64,000 nt of DNA from DASQBT01 sp049578545 (lineage in GTDB: Bacteria; Pseudomonadota; Gammaproteobacteria; Burkholderiales; Thiobacillaceae). Below, piece after piece: positions 28,219-38,223 of this stretch. The translations under genes were made by a program, and so were the position numbers. The stretch is taken from NCBI GenBank assembly GCA_049578545.1, contig JBAUMF010000030.1, positions 62,001-126,000 of the forward strand, given 5' to 3'. The stretch's first letter is position 1, and each line of letters starts with the position of its first letter. The notes beneath the pieces are model-generated. The model saw only the letters and a program-made list of their open reading frames with translations. It was not told where the DNA came from and ran no database searches.

Positions 28219-29778
28219 ATGAAAATTCAACGCGCCCTGATCAGCGTGTCGGACAAGTCCGGCGTGCTCAATTTTGCCCGGCAGCTGTCCAGTCTGGGGG
28301 TGAAGATCCTGTCGACAGGCGGCACCGCCAAGTTGCTGGCAGACAATGGTGTACCGGTCACGGAAGTCGCGGATTACACCGGTTTTCCCGAAATGCTCGA
28401 CGGACGGGTTAAGACCCTGCATCCAAAGATTCATGGCGGTATCCTGGGGCGACGGGATTTGCCCGGGCATGTATCCACCATGCAGGCGCACTCAATTCCG
28501 AACATTGATCTGGTCTGCGTGAATCTATATCCTTTCCGCCAGGCCATTGCCAAGCCGGGCTGCACGCTGGAAGAGGCAATTGAGAATATCGATATTGGCG
28601 GCCCTGCCCTGGTGCGGTCTGCTGCAAAGAACCATGGCGCCGTTGCGGTCGTGACAGAGCCTGCGGATTACGCGCCAATTATTGATGAAATGAAATCGAG
28701 CAACGGTGCGCTTTCACAGGCAACGCGCTTCAAGCTGGCGAAGAAGGCGTTTTCGCACACCGCCGCTTATGATGCCGCCATCTCCAATTACCTGACCAGC
28801 CTGGATGAAACCAACCAGCCCGGTTTATTCCCTGAGCAGCTCAACCTGAATTTCGTTCGGGTGCAGTCGATGCGTTATGGCGAGAATCCACATCAAGCCG
28901 CTGCGTTCTATCGTGACCCGAATCCAGCGCCCGGCACCCTGGCGCATTTTGTTCAGTTGCAAGGCAAGGAGCTGTCTTACAACAATATCGGTGATGCCGA
29001 TGCAGCGTGGGAATGCGTGAAGACGTTTACTGTACCGGCGTGCGTCATCATCAAGCATGCCAATCCATGTGGCGTGGCGGTGGCAGATAATTTGCCAGAA
29101 GCCTACCGCAAAGCGTTCGCCACGGATTCCACTTCTGCCTTTGGTGGCATCATCGCATTCAACGGTGAAGTGAATGCCGCAACAGCCGAAGCGGTATCCG
29201 GCCAGTTCCTGGAAGTGCTGATTGCGCCGGCCTATTCCGCCGAGGCCCGTGAAGTATTGAGCAAGAAGCAGAATGTGCGAATGCTGGCCTTGCCGTTGGC
29301 ACACGACTCCAACAGTCTGGAACTCAAGCGCGTGGGTGGCGGTCTGCTGGTGCAGACCCCGGATACATTTAATGTGTCGAAAGCCGACTTGAACGTTGTT
29401 ACGCGGCGCCAGCCCACTGAGGAGGAAATTGCAGACATGCTATTTGCCTGGAAAGTAGCCAAATTTGTGAAATCCAATGCGATTGTGTTTGCCGCTGCAG
29501 GCCAGACATTGGGGGTGGGCGCGGGCCAGATGAGCCGGGTTGACTCCACCAGGATCGCTGTCATAAAGGCAGGCAATGCCGGATTAAAGCTTGCTGGTTG
29601 CGCAGTCGCATCGGATGCATTCTTCCCCTTCCGCGATGGCTTGGAGGTGCTGGCCCAGGCGGGCGCCAAGGCAGTCATTCAACCCGGCGGCAGCGTAAAG
29701 GATGCAGAGGTGATTGCCGCCGCGGATGATCATGGGATTGCCATGGTGTTTACCGGACACCGTCATTTCAGGCATTAA
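28219..29778 (+). CDS. purH: Bifunctional AICAR transformylase / IMP cyclohydrolase
   Basis: Catalyses the last two steps of IMP synthesis. 519 residues. The N-terminal MGS-like cyclohydrolase (about 1-195) has ALISVSDKSGVLNFA, ILSTGGTAKLL, DGRVKTLHPKIHGGILGRR. The C-terminal transformylase has RYGENPHQAAAFY, KELSYNNIGDADAAWE, CVIIKHANPCGVA, STSAFGGIIAFN and the closing AAADDHGIAMVFTGHRHFRH. The gene order with dusB, fis and purD makes a purine-linked operon tied to growth-phase control. Confidence 0.97.
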   Translation: MKIQRALISVSDKSGVLNFARQLSSLGVKILSTGGTAKLLADNGVPVTEVADYTGFPEMLDGRVKTLHPKIHGGILGRRDLPGHVSTMQAHSIPNIDLVCVNLYPFRQAIAKPGCTLEEAIENIDIGGPALVRSAAKNHGAVAVVTEPADYAPIIDEMKSSNGALSQATRFKLAKKAFSHTAAYDAAISNYLTSLDETNQPGLFPEQLNLNFVRVQSMRYGENPHQAAAFYRDPNPAPGTLAHFVQLQGKELSYNNIGDADAAWECVKTFTVPACVIIKHANPCGVAVADNLPEAYRKAFATDSTSAFGGIIAFNGEVNAATAEAVSGQFLEVLIAPAYSAEAREVLSKKQNVRMLALPLAHDSNSLELKRVGGGLLVQTPDTFNVSKADLNVVTRRQPTEEEIADMLFAWKVAKFVKSNAIVFAAAGQTLGVGAGQMSRVDSTRIAVIKAGNAGLKLAGCAVASDAFFPFRDGLEVLAQAGAKAVIQPGGSVKDAEVIAAADDHGIAMVFTGHRHFRH

Positions 29779-29862
29779 AAATCGTGAGGAGCGGCATGCA
29801 CGGGGAGGTGCGCAAAATCCCTTATCGCGTCTGTTCAATTAGGACTTAAGCTTTTTCAAATT

Positions 29863-31137
29863 ATGAAGATTCTCGTGATTGGTTCCGGCGGCCGTGAGCA
29901 TGCGCTGGCCTGGAAGCTGGTGCAGGCGCCCAAGGTGCAGATGGTTTATGTGGCACCGGGCAATGGCGGCACGGCGATGGAACCCGGAATGAAGAATGTC
30001 TCGCTGAGCGCTATTCCTTCCCTTGTTGAGTTCGCCAAGCGCGAACAAATCGGTTTGACTGTCGTTGGGCCGGAAGCCCCATTATCTGAGGGTATCGTCG
30101 ACGCCTTCCGGGCTGCGAAGCTGAGGATTTTTGGCCCCACGCGTGCTGCCGCCCGACTGGAAAGCTCCAAGGATTTTGCCAAGCAGTTCATGCTCCGGCA
30201 CAAGATTCCAACGGCTGAACACCAGACCTTCACTGATGCATCGGCTGCCCATTCCTATTTGCAGGAAAAGGGTGCGCCGATCGTCATCAAGGCAGATGGC
30301 CTGGCTGCTGGCAAAGGAGTGGTCGTCGCGCAGAACCTGGACGAAGCGCATGCTGCGGTCGACAGGATGCTGGGCGATAACAAACTGGGAGCAGCCGGTG
30401 CACGTATCGTGATCGAAGAATGCCTCACAGGTGAAGAAGCCAGCTTCATTGTGATGGTAGATGGCGAACATGTCCTTACATTGGCAACGAGCCAGGACCA
30501 CAAGCGCTTGCTCGATGGCGATACCGGACCCAACACCGGCGGCATGGGTGCCTATTCTCCAGCCCCGGTTGTTACTCCGGAAATGAATGCCCGCATCATG
30601 CGCGAAGTGATCATGCCCACCGTAAACGGCATGGCGCGTGACGGTACTCCCTATACCGGCTTTCTCTATGCGGGCGTGATGATCAATTCAGCGGGTGTTC
30701 CCAACGTGCTCGAATTCAATTGCCGCATGGGTGACCCGGAGACCCAGCCCATCCTGTTCCGGCTCAAGTCGGATTTGGCTGTCTTGCTTGAGCGTGCGAG
30801 TGACGGCACGCTGGATTCGGTCGAGGCCGAGTGGGACCGGCGTATAGCATTGGCTGTCGTGCTGGCCGCAGAAGGATATCCCGAGCATCCGCGCAAGGGC
30901 GATGCGATCAGTGGGCTTCCAGCGGAGGCTGAAGACTGCAAGGTGTTTCATGCAGGCACATCAATTCAGGATGGCCAGCTTGTGACCAGCGGTGGACGGG
31001 TATTGGCTGTTACGGCGCTGGGAGACAGCGTCAAGATTGCACAGAAGCGGGCTTATGAAACCGCCACCGGCATCCACTTTGCGGGCATGCAGTATCGCAA
31101 GGACATCGGCTGGCGCGCAATTGAGCGGAAGAAGTGA
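29863..31137 (+). CDS. purD: Phosphoribosylamine-glycine ligase
   Basis: Second step of de novo purine synthesis: joins glycine to phosphoribosylamine using ATP (ATP-grasp fold). 424 residues with MKILVIGSGGREHALAWKL at the N-terminus, LTVVGPEAPLSEGIVD, APIVIKADGLAAGKGVVVA (ATP-grasp), the DGDTGPNTGGMGAYSPAP signature and EFNCRMGDPETQ (metal site). It follows purH by 84 bases with no terminator. Its stop overlaps the GTG start of the tsaC-like gene. Confidence 0.97.
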   Translation: MKILVIGSGGREHALAWKLVQAPKVQMVYVAPGNGGTAMEPGMKNVSLSAIPSLVEFAKREQIGLTVVGPEAPLSEGIVDAFRAAKLRIFGPTRAAARLESSKDFAKQFMLRHKIPTAEHQTFTDASAAHSYLQEKGAPIVIKADGLAAGKGVVVAQNLDEAHAAVDRMLGDNKLGAAGARIVIEECLTGEEASFIVMVDGEHVLTLATSQDHKRLLDGDTGPNTGGMGAYSPAPVVTPEMNARIMREVIMPTVNGMARDGTPYTGFLYAGVMINSAGVPNVLEFNCRMGDPETQPILFRLKSDLAVLLERASDGTLDSVEAEWDRRIALAVVLAAEGYPEHPRKGDAISGLPAEAEDCKVFHAGTSIQDGQLVTSGGRVLAVTALGDSVKIAQKRAYETATGIHFAGMQYRKDIGWRAIERKK

Positions 31138-31673
31138 AGCGTGAGGCCTTGCGTGCCTACCTGAAGCTGGGCGGGGTCATCGCCTACCCCACGGAATCCT
31201 GCTACGGTCTGGGCTGTGACCCCTTCAATCGGCAGGCGGTTCGCAGGCTGATTCAACTCAAGGGCAGGCCGGTTTCCAAGGGACTGATTCTCATCGCTGA
31301 CCGGTTTTCGCGTTTTCAGCGCCTGCTCAAGCCACTAAGGAAGAATCAGCAATCCCGCTTATGTGCTACCTGGCCGGGGCCGCTTACCTGGATCTTGCCC
31401 GCCAGGGACAGGGCACCCTGGTTGCGTGGAAAGAACCTGGGGTTGGCAGTAAGGGTCACCGCCCATCCCCCGGCCGCAAGACTCTGCCGTGAGCTTGGCA
31501 CGGCCCTTGTTTCCAGCAGCGCAAATAAAAGTGGTGGTTACCCTGTGAAAACTGCCCGAGAATGTCGCAGAATATTCGGCAACCGGGTGCGTGTCATCGA
31601 AGGACGTATCGGCAAGCGAAAGCGCGCTTCCACCCTGATCGATTTTATTAGCGGAAAAGTATTGAGACCCTGA
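31134..31673 (+). CDS. tsaC: Threonylcarbamoyl-AMP synthase (YrdC/Sua5 domain)
   Basis: Makes threonylcarbamoyl-AMP from threonine, bicarbonate and ATP for the t6A37 modification of ANN-decoding tRNAs. 179 residues, the single-domain TsaC form. YPTESCYGLGCDPFN, the KGRPVSKGLILI segment with the conserved Lys and Arg, TWPGPLTWILPA and the SSSANKSG loop are all present. GTG start within the purD stop; its own stop overlaps the hemF ATG (TGATG), so purD-tsaC-hemF are coupled. Confidence 0.92.
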   Translation: MKREALRAYLKLGGVIAYPTESCYGLGCDPFNRQAVRRLIQLKGRPVSKGLILIADRFSRFQRLLKPLRKNQQSRLCATWPGPLTWILPARDRAPWLRGKNLGLAVRVTAHPPAARLCRELGTALVSSSANKSGGYPVKTARECRRIFGNRVRVIEGRIGKRKRASTLIDFISGKVLRP

Positions 31674-32575
31674 TGGCTTTTGATAAGAGCACAGTCAAAC
31701 ACTACCTCCTCGAGTTGCAGGATCGCATTGTCACCCGGCTGGAAGAGATTGATGGCACACCCTTCAGGAAGGATCAATGGGACCGGCCTGAGGGCGGCGG
31801 CGGCATCTCCAGGCTGGTCGAGGAGGGCAATGTGCTTGAACGGGGTGGAGTGAACTTTTCTCATGTGATGGGCAAGCAATTGCCGCCGTCGGCTACGGCA
31901 CACCGGCCGGAAGTGGCTGGCCGGGCTTGGGAAGCCATGGGTGTATCGCTGGTGTTTCATCCGCGCAATCCCTATGCGCCGACCGTGCATATGAACGTCC
32001 GCCTGTTCGTCGCAGAAAAAACAGGTGAAGAACCGGTATGGTGGTTTGGCGGCGGCATGGACCTGACGCCTTATTACGGTTTTGAGGAAGATGCCGTCCA
32101 TTTTCACGCGACCTGCAAGCAAGCACTTTCTCCGCTGGGCGCCGATCTGCATGGACGCTTCAAGAAGTGGTGCGATGTTTATTTCTTCCTCAAACACCGT
32201 AACGAGCCACGAGGCGTGGGTGGCGTGTTTTTCGATGATTTTGCTGAAGGCGGATTTGATCATGCATTTGCCGTGACCAAGGCGGTGAGCGATCATTTCC
32301 TTCCTGCTTACGAGCCGATTCTGTTGCGGCGCAAGGAATACTCCTACGGCGAGCCGGAGCGGGATTTTCAGGCCTACCGGCGAGGACGCTACGTTGAATT
32401 CAATCTGGTCTTTGACCGCGGCACCTTGTTCGGTTTGCAATCGGGCGGACGAACCGAATCCATCCTCATGTCCATGCCGCCCATCGTCAAATGGCGCTAC
32501 GACTGGAGGCCTGCGCCAGGTACCCCGGAAGCCAGGCTGTATACGGATTTTCTCGTAAGCAAAGACTGGGTCTAA
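31673..32575 (+). CDS. hemF: Oxygen-dependent coproporphyrinogen III oxidase
   Basis: Oxidative decarboxylation of coproporphyrinogen III to protoporphyrinogen IX in haem synthesis, using O2. 300 residues, almost identical in length to E. coli HemF. Signatures include ERGGVNFSHVMG, FHPRNPYAPTVHMNVRLFV, WWFGGGMDLTPYYGFEEDAVHFH, FKKWCDVYFFLKHRNEPRGVGGVFFDD and the C-terminal VEFNLVFDRGTLFGLQSGGRTESILMSMPP. Use of the O2-dependent enzyme points to aerobic growth capacity. Confidence 0.97.
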   Translation: MAFDKSTVKHYLLELQDRIVTRLEEIDGTPFRKDQWDRPEGGGGISRLVEEGNVLERGGVNFSHVMGKQLPPSATAHRPEVAGRAWEAMGVSLVFHPRNPYAPTVHMNVRLFVAEKTGEEPVWWFGGGMDLTPYYGFEEDAVHFHATCKQALSPLGADLHGRFKKWCDVYFFLKHRNEPRGVGGVFFDDFAEGGFDHAFAVTKAVSDHFLPAYEPILLRRKEYSYGEPERDFQAYRRGRYVEFNLVFDRGTLFGLQSGGRTESILMSMPPIVKWRYDWRPAPGTPEARLYTDFLVSKDWV

Positions 32576-32587
32576 CAAGGGTTCGCT

Positions 32588-35500
32588 GTGCATCGCTTTC
32601 CGCGACGTCTGCTCATCTCTCTGGGGATGCTGCTGCTGATACTTCTGGCAGTAATCGGCGTTCTAGTTTGGGAATTGATGTCGTCTGACATTCAGGCCAA
32701 ATACTTCGCCAAGACCGCAAGGAAAATGACGTTTGAAGTTAAAGAGGGGCCGTCAGACCGGATCCGCTTTCCCCAGGCTGGGCCCTACGACCTGCGCATG
32801 GGATATAGCCAGATCCCTGCCTTCACAGCACGGTTGAGTGGGGCCGGCTGGCAGATCGGGAAGCAGGCAAAGATCAGCATCCAGATGGCCCGGGTCGAGG
32901 ACCTGGGCATTAACCCCCCTTACCGGGAAAAAAATCAGGGGGGCCTGACGTTGTTGGACAGCGAGGACAAGCCTCTGTTTCAGTCGCGTTATCCGCAACG
33001 GATCTATTCCCGTTTCGAAGATGTGCCGCCGGTGCTGGCCAACAGTCTGCTGTTTATCGAAAACCGGGAACTACTCAATGACCGCTTTCCCAGCAAGAAT
33101 CCGGCGGTAGAATGGGATCGGCTGGGCGAAGCCGTGCTGGAAAAGGCGTATAGCCTGGCAAACCCGGCCCATAACGTGCCAGGTGGGAGCACCCTGCCGA
33201 CGCAGATCGAGAAATACCGGCATTCACCCGATGGGGTAACGCTAAGCATGCTGGATAAACTCAAGCAGATGGGTTCGGCCAGCTTGCGCGCTTATCTGGA
33301 CGGGGAAAATACGCTATCAACGCGCAAGCGAATCGTGCGTGATTACCTCAATACCGTGCCGCTTGCCGCTGCGCCAAGATATGGCGAAGTGAACGGGCTG
33401 GGGGATGGCGTATGGGCCTGGTATGGACTCAATTTTGACAGTGTGAATCAGGCATTGAGTGAGGCCAACAAGGCCCCAGGGCATGAGACGGCAGTTGCGC
33501 TGAAACACGCGCTTTCCTTGCTGGTTTCCGAGCGCAAGCCTTCGTATTACCTTGTCAAGAACCGGACGCTTCTGGATAGTTATACCAACGTACATCTGGA
33601 TTTGCTGGCCGACGCCGGCATAATTTCCAACGCCCTGCGGGACAAGGCAAAAAGGGTGAAGCTGCGCCCATGGAGTGAGCGCAAGGATCCGCCCAAACCC
33701 CCTTTTGCCGCACAGAAAGTCCAGAGCGCCCTGCGCACAAGGCTGGCCGGCCTGTTGGGCCTCGATCGCCTGTATGACCTGGACCGGCTCGACCTCACCG
33801 CGCAGAGCACACTCAATGGCCCAGCGCAACAAGTCGTCAGCGATTACCTCATCGGCTTGGCTGATCCCGCCAAGGTGGCCGAGGAGGGGCTGTTGGGCAA
33901 GCGCCTGCTAAAGCCGGACAATGATTTCAAGAAAATAATATACAGCTTCAACCTGTACGAAAAAGCGCCACAGGGGAATCTGCTCAGAATACAGGCCGAC
34001 AATCTGAACCAGCCTTTCGACATCAACCAGCAAACCAAGCTCGATCTGGGATCAACGGCAAAATTTCGCACCTTGGTGAGCTATCTGGAAATTATTGCCC
34101 AGTTGCGCAAAGCCTTTGTCGGCATGACTCCTGAACAATTGCGTGCACAGACCCAGCCGCGCCGTGACGTGTTGGCGCAATGGGTGGCGGAGTACCTGCT
34201 CGGTCCCCAGGACAAGAGCCTGGCCGCCATGCTTGACGCCGCCATGGCACGACGCTATTCAGCGGCGCCGGAGCCCTTTTACACTGGTGGCGGGGTACAT
34301 AATTTCAGCAATTTCGACAAGGACGACAATGGCCGGATCCTGGACTTGTGGCATGCCACGCAGAATTCAGTCAATCTCGTGTTCATTCGGCTGATGCGGG
34401 ATGTGGCGCGCCACTATATGGAGCAGAGTCCGGGGGCGGTTGCCAGGGTGCTGGATGACGCCAGTAATCCGGCGCGCCGCACCTATCTGTTGAGGTTCGT
34501 CGACCAGGAAGGCAAGATCTTTCTTCATCGTTTCTACCAGCGCCATCAAAATCAGACACTCGCTGAGATGACAGAAGAGCTGTATGCGCGGGCCGGACCG
34601 AGCGAGAGGCGTTTCAGTGCGATCTTCCGATATCTGGAACCGCAGTCTGGCCTTGATGTCTATGGTCAAGTGCTTGAAGCGCGCTTTCCGCGTTCCCCTT
34701 TGCTAAAACCATCCAGGTTGGAGTCGATGTTTTCTACCCTCGATCCGGCTATCCTCAATCTGTCAGATCGGGGCTATGTGACCCAGATTCACCCGCTGGA
34801 GTTGTGGCTGGTGAAATACCTGCGTGAACATCCGAACGCCAGCTTTGATGAGGTGGTAGCGGCCAGCTCGAACGAACGGGTTGAGGTGTATGACTGGTTG
34901 TTCAAAACCAGCCGGAAGAACGCTCAGGACATCCGCATTCAGAGTCTGATGGAAGTGGAGGCATTTGAGGCGCTGCTCAAGGACTGGAAACGGTTGGGCT
35001 ACCCCTTCGACAGTCTGACGCCTTCCTACGCCACTGTAATTGGCAGTTCCGGTGACCGGCCCGCCGCGCTGGCCGAGTTGATGGGCATCATCGCCAATGA
35101 TGGGGTCAGGTTGCCCATGGTCAGTCTCACCCATTTGTCGTTTGCCGCAGACACCCCCTACGCCACCGAGTTCGTGCGCCAGCCACCACAGGGCGAACGT
35201 CTGTTCCCAGCCGAAATTGCCCAGGTAATACGCAAGGCCCTGCGCGGCGTGGTTGAAGGAGGTACGGCTGTGAGGCTCGCTGGCGCGCTCAAGGACAGCA
35301 ATGGTCAGCCGATCGTCATTGGAGGCAAAACCGGCACGGGAGACCACCGCTTTGAGCACTTTGGTCAGCATGGTCAGGTTATCGAATCGCGTGTCGTCGA
35401 CCGGACGGCAACATTTGTGTTCTACCTGGGCGACCGGTATTTCGGCACGATTACTGCTCTGGTGCCGGGGCCGGAAGCGGCCAGGTACGAATTTACCAGT

Positions 35501-35833
35501 GCGATGACGGCGCAGATTCTTCGCAGACTCTTGCCCCGGCTTCAGCCGCTGCTGTTCAAGGGCGCGACCACCGAAGCGGCAGCCCCCGTTCTGCCGCCGA
35601 AGCCTGAAATCCTGGGCCCAGTCAAAGTGCCTCCCATTCCGCCCGCAGCGGCCAGACCGGCAGCCAAAAAGGCAGCGGAAGCCAAGGAAGGAACCGCCCG
35701 CGAGGCTGAACCCAAGGTGCCGGCCGATAACGGAACCGAGGGATTCCCGCAGGACCTGGATCCGGTGCTCCCCTCGCAACCTGCCCCGTCGCCGCGTCCG
35801 GCTGCCCCGGCAGGGGCGGTTCCCGTTAAGTAG
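32588..35833 (+). CDS. Divergent bifunctional PBP-like protein (GT51 transglycosylase + transpeptidase)
   Basis: A 1081-residue membrane-anchored cell-wall protein: one N-terminal helix (about 5-28), a GT51-like domain (about 140-290), a penicillin-binding transpeptidase domain (about 475-970) and a Pro/Ala-rich tail. The transpeptidase triad looks complete: GSTAKF (SxxK), QNSVN (SxN) and GGKTGTG (KTG). The transglycosylase is aberrant. Motif I reads FIENREL (ED changed to EN), motif II GGSTLPTQIEKY is fair, and the motif III glutamate (RKxxE in E. coli PBP1b, Glu290) appears to be Gln in LDKLKQM. It may be a transpeptidase with a weak or inactive glycosyltransferase. GTG start 12 bases after hemF. 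Confidence 0.82.
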   Translation: MHRFPRRLLISLGMLLLILLAVIGVLVWELMSSDIQAKYFAKTARKMTFEVKEGPSDRIRFPQAGPYDLRMGYSQIPAFTARLSGAGWQIGKQAKISIQMARVEDLGINPPYREKNQGGLTLLDSEDKPLFQSRYPQRIYSRFEDVPPVLANSLLFIENRELLNDRFPSKNPAVEWDRLGEAVLEKAYSLANPAHNVPGGSTLPTQIEKYRHSPDGVTLSMLDKLKQMGSASLRAYLDGENTLSTRKRIVRDYLNTVPLAAAPRYGEVNGLGDGVWAWYGLNFDSVNQALSEANKAPGHETAVALKHALSLLVSERKPSYYLVKNRTLLDSYTNVHLDLLADAGIISNALRDKAKRVKLRPWSERKDPPKPPFAAQKVQSALRTRLAGLLGLDRLYDLDRLDLTAQSTLNGPAQQVVSDYLIGLADPAKVAEEGLLGKRLLKPDNDFKKIIYSFNLYEKAPQGNLLRIQADNLNQPFDINQQTKLDLGSTAKFRTLVSYLEIIAQLRKAFVGMTPEQLRAQTQPRRDVLAQWVAEYLLGPQDKSLAAMLDAAMARRYSAAPEPFYTGGGVHNFSNFDKDDNGRILDLWHATQNSVNLVFIRLMRDVARHYMEQSPGAVARVLDDASNPARRTYLLRFVDQEGKIFLHRFYQRHQNQTLAEMTEELYARAGPSERRFSAIFRYLEPQSGLDVYGQVLEARFPRSPLLKPSRLESMFSTLDPAILNLSDRGYVTQIHPLELWLVKYLREHPNASFDEVVAASSNERVEVYDWLFKTSRKNAQDIRIQSLMEVEAFEALLKDWKRLGYPFDSLTPSYATVIGSSGDRPAALAELMGIIANDGVRLPMVSLTHLSFAADTPYATEFVRQPPQGERLFPAEIAQVIRKALRGVVEGGTAVRLAGALKDSNGQPIVIGGKTGTGDHRFEHFGQHGQVIESRVVDRTATFVFYLGDRYFGTITALVPGPEAARYEFTSAMTAQILRRLLPRLQPLLFKGATTEAAAPVLPPKPEILGPVKVPPIPPAAARPAAKKAAEAKEGTAREAEPKVPADNGTEGFPQDLDPVLPSQPAPSPRPAAPAGAVPVK

Positions 35834-35873
35834 CTGGGTTAGAATTGAGCTTGTCCTGAAATTAGATCCATTT

Positions 35874-37124
35874 ATGCATCTTTTTGCGTTTGGCGTGAAC
35901 CATCACACGGCCCCGGTTTCCATCCGGGAGCGGGTGGCGTTTGCTGCCGAACGCATGGATGAGGCCTTGCATGACTTGACCCGCCGCCCCGAGATCAAGG
36001 AGGCGGCCATTCTGTCCACCTGCAATCGAACTGAGATCTATTGCCACACCCCGGACGCTGATGCGCCCATCAACTGGCTGTCGGATTTCCACAGTCTCAA
36101 ACGGGAAAACGTTGAGCCCTATCTCTATCGTCTGCCGCAGGCTGAGGCGGTTAAACATGCTTTCCGCGTAGCCTCGGGACTTGATTCCATGGTTCTGGGC
36201 GAAGCCCAAATTCTGGGTCAGATGAAGCAGGCCGTCAAAACCGCACAACATGCCGGCACACTGGGGCTGCTTTTGAACAAGCTGTTCCAGAGCACCTTTT
36301 GTGTCGCAAAGGAAGTTCGCACTGCAACGGAAATCGGTGCAAATTCCGTCTCCATGGCGGCTGCGGCTGTACGCCTGGCAGAGAGGATTTTTCCCAGCAT
36401 CCAGCAACAAAACGTGCTGTTTATCGGTGCGGGAGAAATGATCGAACTGTGCATGGCCCATTTTGCCGCCCAGCATCCGCAGCGCATTCTGGTCGCCAAC
36501 CGGACCATCGAACGTGCCCGTCCATTGGCTGATCGTTTCAAAGCAGGCGTCATCCCTCTGTCTGATTTGCCTGAGCACTTGCCGCACTACGACATCATCG
36601 TCACATCCACCGCGAGCCCATTGCCGATTCTGGGCAAAGGCATGGTCGAGCGGGCATTGAAGGCCCGCAAGCACCGCCCCTTTTTCATGGTGGACCTGGC
36701 CGTGCCGCGTGATGTGGAAGCGGAGGTTGGCGAACTGGATGACGTATTTCTCTACAGCGTGGATAACCTGGGCGACGTGGTTAGGGAGGGCCAGGATTCC
36801 CGGCAGGCCCAAGTGGCGCAAGCTGAAGCCATCATTGAAACCAGTGTCAGCAATTTCCTCCACTGGATGGAGACCCGCGGCATGGTGCCCACCATTCGGG
36901 GCCTGCGTGACCATGCCGAGCGACATCGCCGCCATGAGCTGGAAAAAGCACAAAGAATGTTGGCCCGTGGTGATGATCCGCACGAGGTCATGGAAGCCAT
37001 GTCACTGGCGCTCATCAACAAGCTGCTTCATTCCCCCACAGCTGCCATTCATCATGCCACCGACGAAGAGCGCAACCAGCTCGCTGCGCTGCTGCAAAAG
37101 CTCTACGACATCAAACCGGAATGA
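35874..37124 (+). CDS. hemA: Glutamyl-tRNA reductase
   Basis: First committed step of C5-pathway tetrapyrrole synthesis: reduces Glu-tRNA to glutamate-1-semialdehyde with NADPH. 416 residues. FGVNHHTAPVSIRERVAF and ILSTCNRTEIY (catalytic Cys about 50) are in the N-terminal domain. GLDSMVLGEAQILGQMK and the NADPH domain (VLFIGAGEMIELC, ILVANRTIERA) follow, then the C-terminal dimerisation helix. It overlaps prfA by four bases (ATGA), the classical hemA-prfA arrangement. Confidence 0.97.
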   Translation: MHLFAFGVNHHTAPVSIRERVAFAAERMDEALHDLTRRPEIKEAAILSTCNRTEIYCHTPDADAPINWLSDFHSLKRENVEPYLYRLPQAEAVKHAFRVASGLDSMVLGEAQILGQMKQAVKTAQHAGTLGLLLNKLFQSTFCVAKEVRTATEIGANSVSMAAAAVRLAERIFPSIQQQNVLFIGAGEMIELCMAHFAAQHPQRILVANRTIERARPLADRFKAGVIPLSDLPEHLPHYDIIVTSTASPLPILGKGMVERALKARKHRPFFMVDLAVPRDVEAEVGELDDVFLYSVDNLGDVVREGQDSRQAQVAQAEAIIETSVSNFLHWMETRGMVPTIRGLRDHAERHRRHELEKAQRMLARGDDPHEVMEAMSLALINKLLHSPTAAIHHATDEERNQLAALLQKLYDIKPE

Positions 37125-38203
37125 AAGCCACACTTGCCGCCACACTCGGCCAACTGTCCGAGCGTCTGGAAGAACTTGACCGCGAATTGTCGCATGAGGA
37201 TGCAGTAGCCGATCTGGATAACTACCGGAAATTAAGCCGCGAACACGCGGAAATTGCACCCGTGGTGGCGCTCTATCGCCAGTACCGGCAAGTCTCAGAG
37301 GATGTCGTTGCAGCCCAGTCGATGCTGGCTGATCCCGACATGCGGGAGCTGGCCGAAGCGGAAATTGAGGGCGCCAGGGAAAAACTGCAGTCGCTCGAAA
37401 TGCAGCTGCAAACCGAGCTGGTTCCCAAGGACCCGAACGACGAGCGCAACATCTTTCTCGAGATACGCGCTGGCACAGGTGGGGACGAATCAGCATTGTT
37501 CGCCGGTGACCTGTTTCGCATGTATTCACGCTATGCAGAACGCCAGGGCTGGAAGGTGGAATTGATTTCCGCCAGCGAATCGGAAGTGGGCGGTTACAAG
37601 GAAGTGATCGCGCGCATTGTGGGTGAGGGCGCGTATTCGCGGCTCAAGTTTGAATCCGGCGGTCATCGCGTTCAGCGCGTTCCCGCCACCGAAACCCAGG
37701 GACGCATTCACACTTCGGCCTGCACCGTTGCCGTGCTTCCGGAAGTGGATGAAATCAGCGATGTGGTGGTCAACCCGGCTGACATCCGCATCGATACCTT
37801 CCGCGCCAGCGGTGCTGGCGGCCAGCACATCAACAAGACGGACTCGGCCGTTCGGATTACCCACCTGCCGACAGGCATTGTCGTGGAATGTCAGGACGAC
37901 CGCTCCCAGCACCGCAACAAGGCGCAGGCCTTGGCGGTGCTGGCAGCGCGGATCAAGGATGCGCAAACGCGCGAACAGCAGGCCAATATTGCCAGTACCC
38001 GCAAGTCACTGATCGGCAGCGGGGATCGTTCCGAACGCATCCGTACTTACAATTTTCCCCAGGGCCGGGTCACCGATCACCGTATCAACCTCACCCTGTA
38101 CAAGATCGACTTCATCATGGATGGTGATCTGGCCGAATTGCTGGATGCCCTGTCGTCAGAGCATCAGGCCGAGCAACTCGCGGCGCTGGGCGAACAGGAA
38201 TAG
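37121..38203 (+). CDS. prfA: Peptide chain release factor 1
   Basis: Reads UAA and UAG stop codons and triggers peptide release. 360 residues, same as E. coli RF1. The catalytic GGQ lies in GAGGQHINKTDSAVRITHLPTG; the stop-codon recognition region contains the PAT-type motif (RVPATETQGRIHTS). The GGQ glutamine is the substrate of PrmC, whose gene lies beyond the opposite-strand sqr gene rather than directly downstream as usual. Confidence 0.98.
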   Translation: MKATLAATLGQLSERLEELDRELSHEDAVADLDNYRKLSREHAEIAPVVALYRQYRQVSEDVVAAQSMLADPDMRELAEAEIEGAREKLQSLEMQLQTELVPKDPNDERNIFLEIRAGTGGDESALFAGDLFRMYSRYAERQGWKVELISASESEVGGYKEVIARIVGEGAYSRLKFESGGHRVQRVPATETQGRIHTSACTVAVLPEVDEISDVVVNPADIRIDTFRASGAGGQHINKTDSAVRITHLPTGIVVECQDDRSQHRNKAQALAVLAARIKDAQTREQQANIASTRKSLIGSGDRSERIRTYNFPQGRVTDHRINLTLYKIDFIMDGDLAELLDALSSEHQAEQLAALGEQE

Positions 38204-38223
38204 AGATCTGGTGTTAAAAGACC

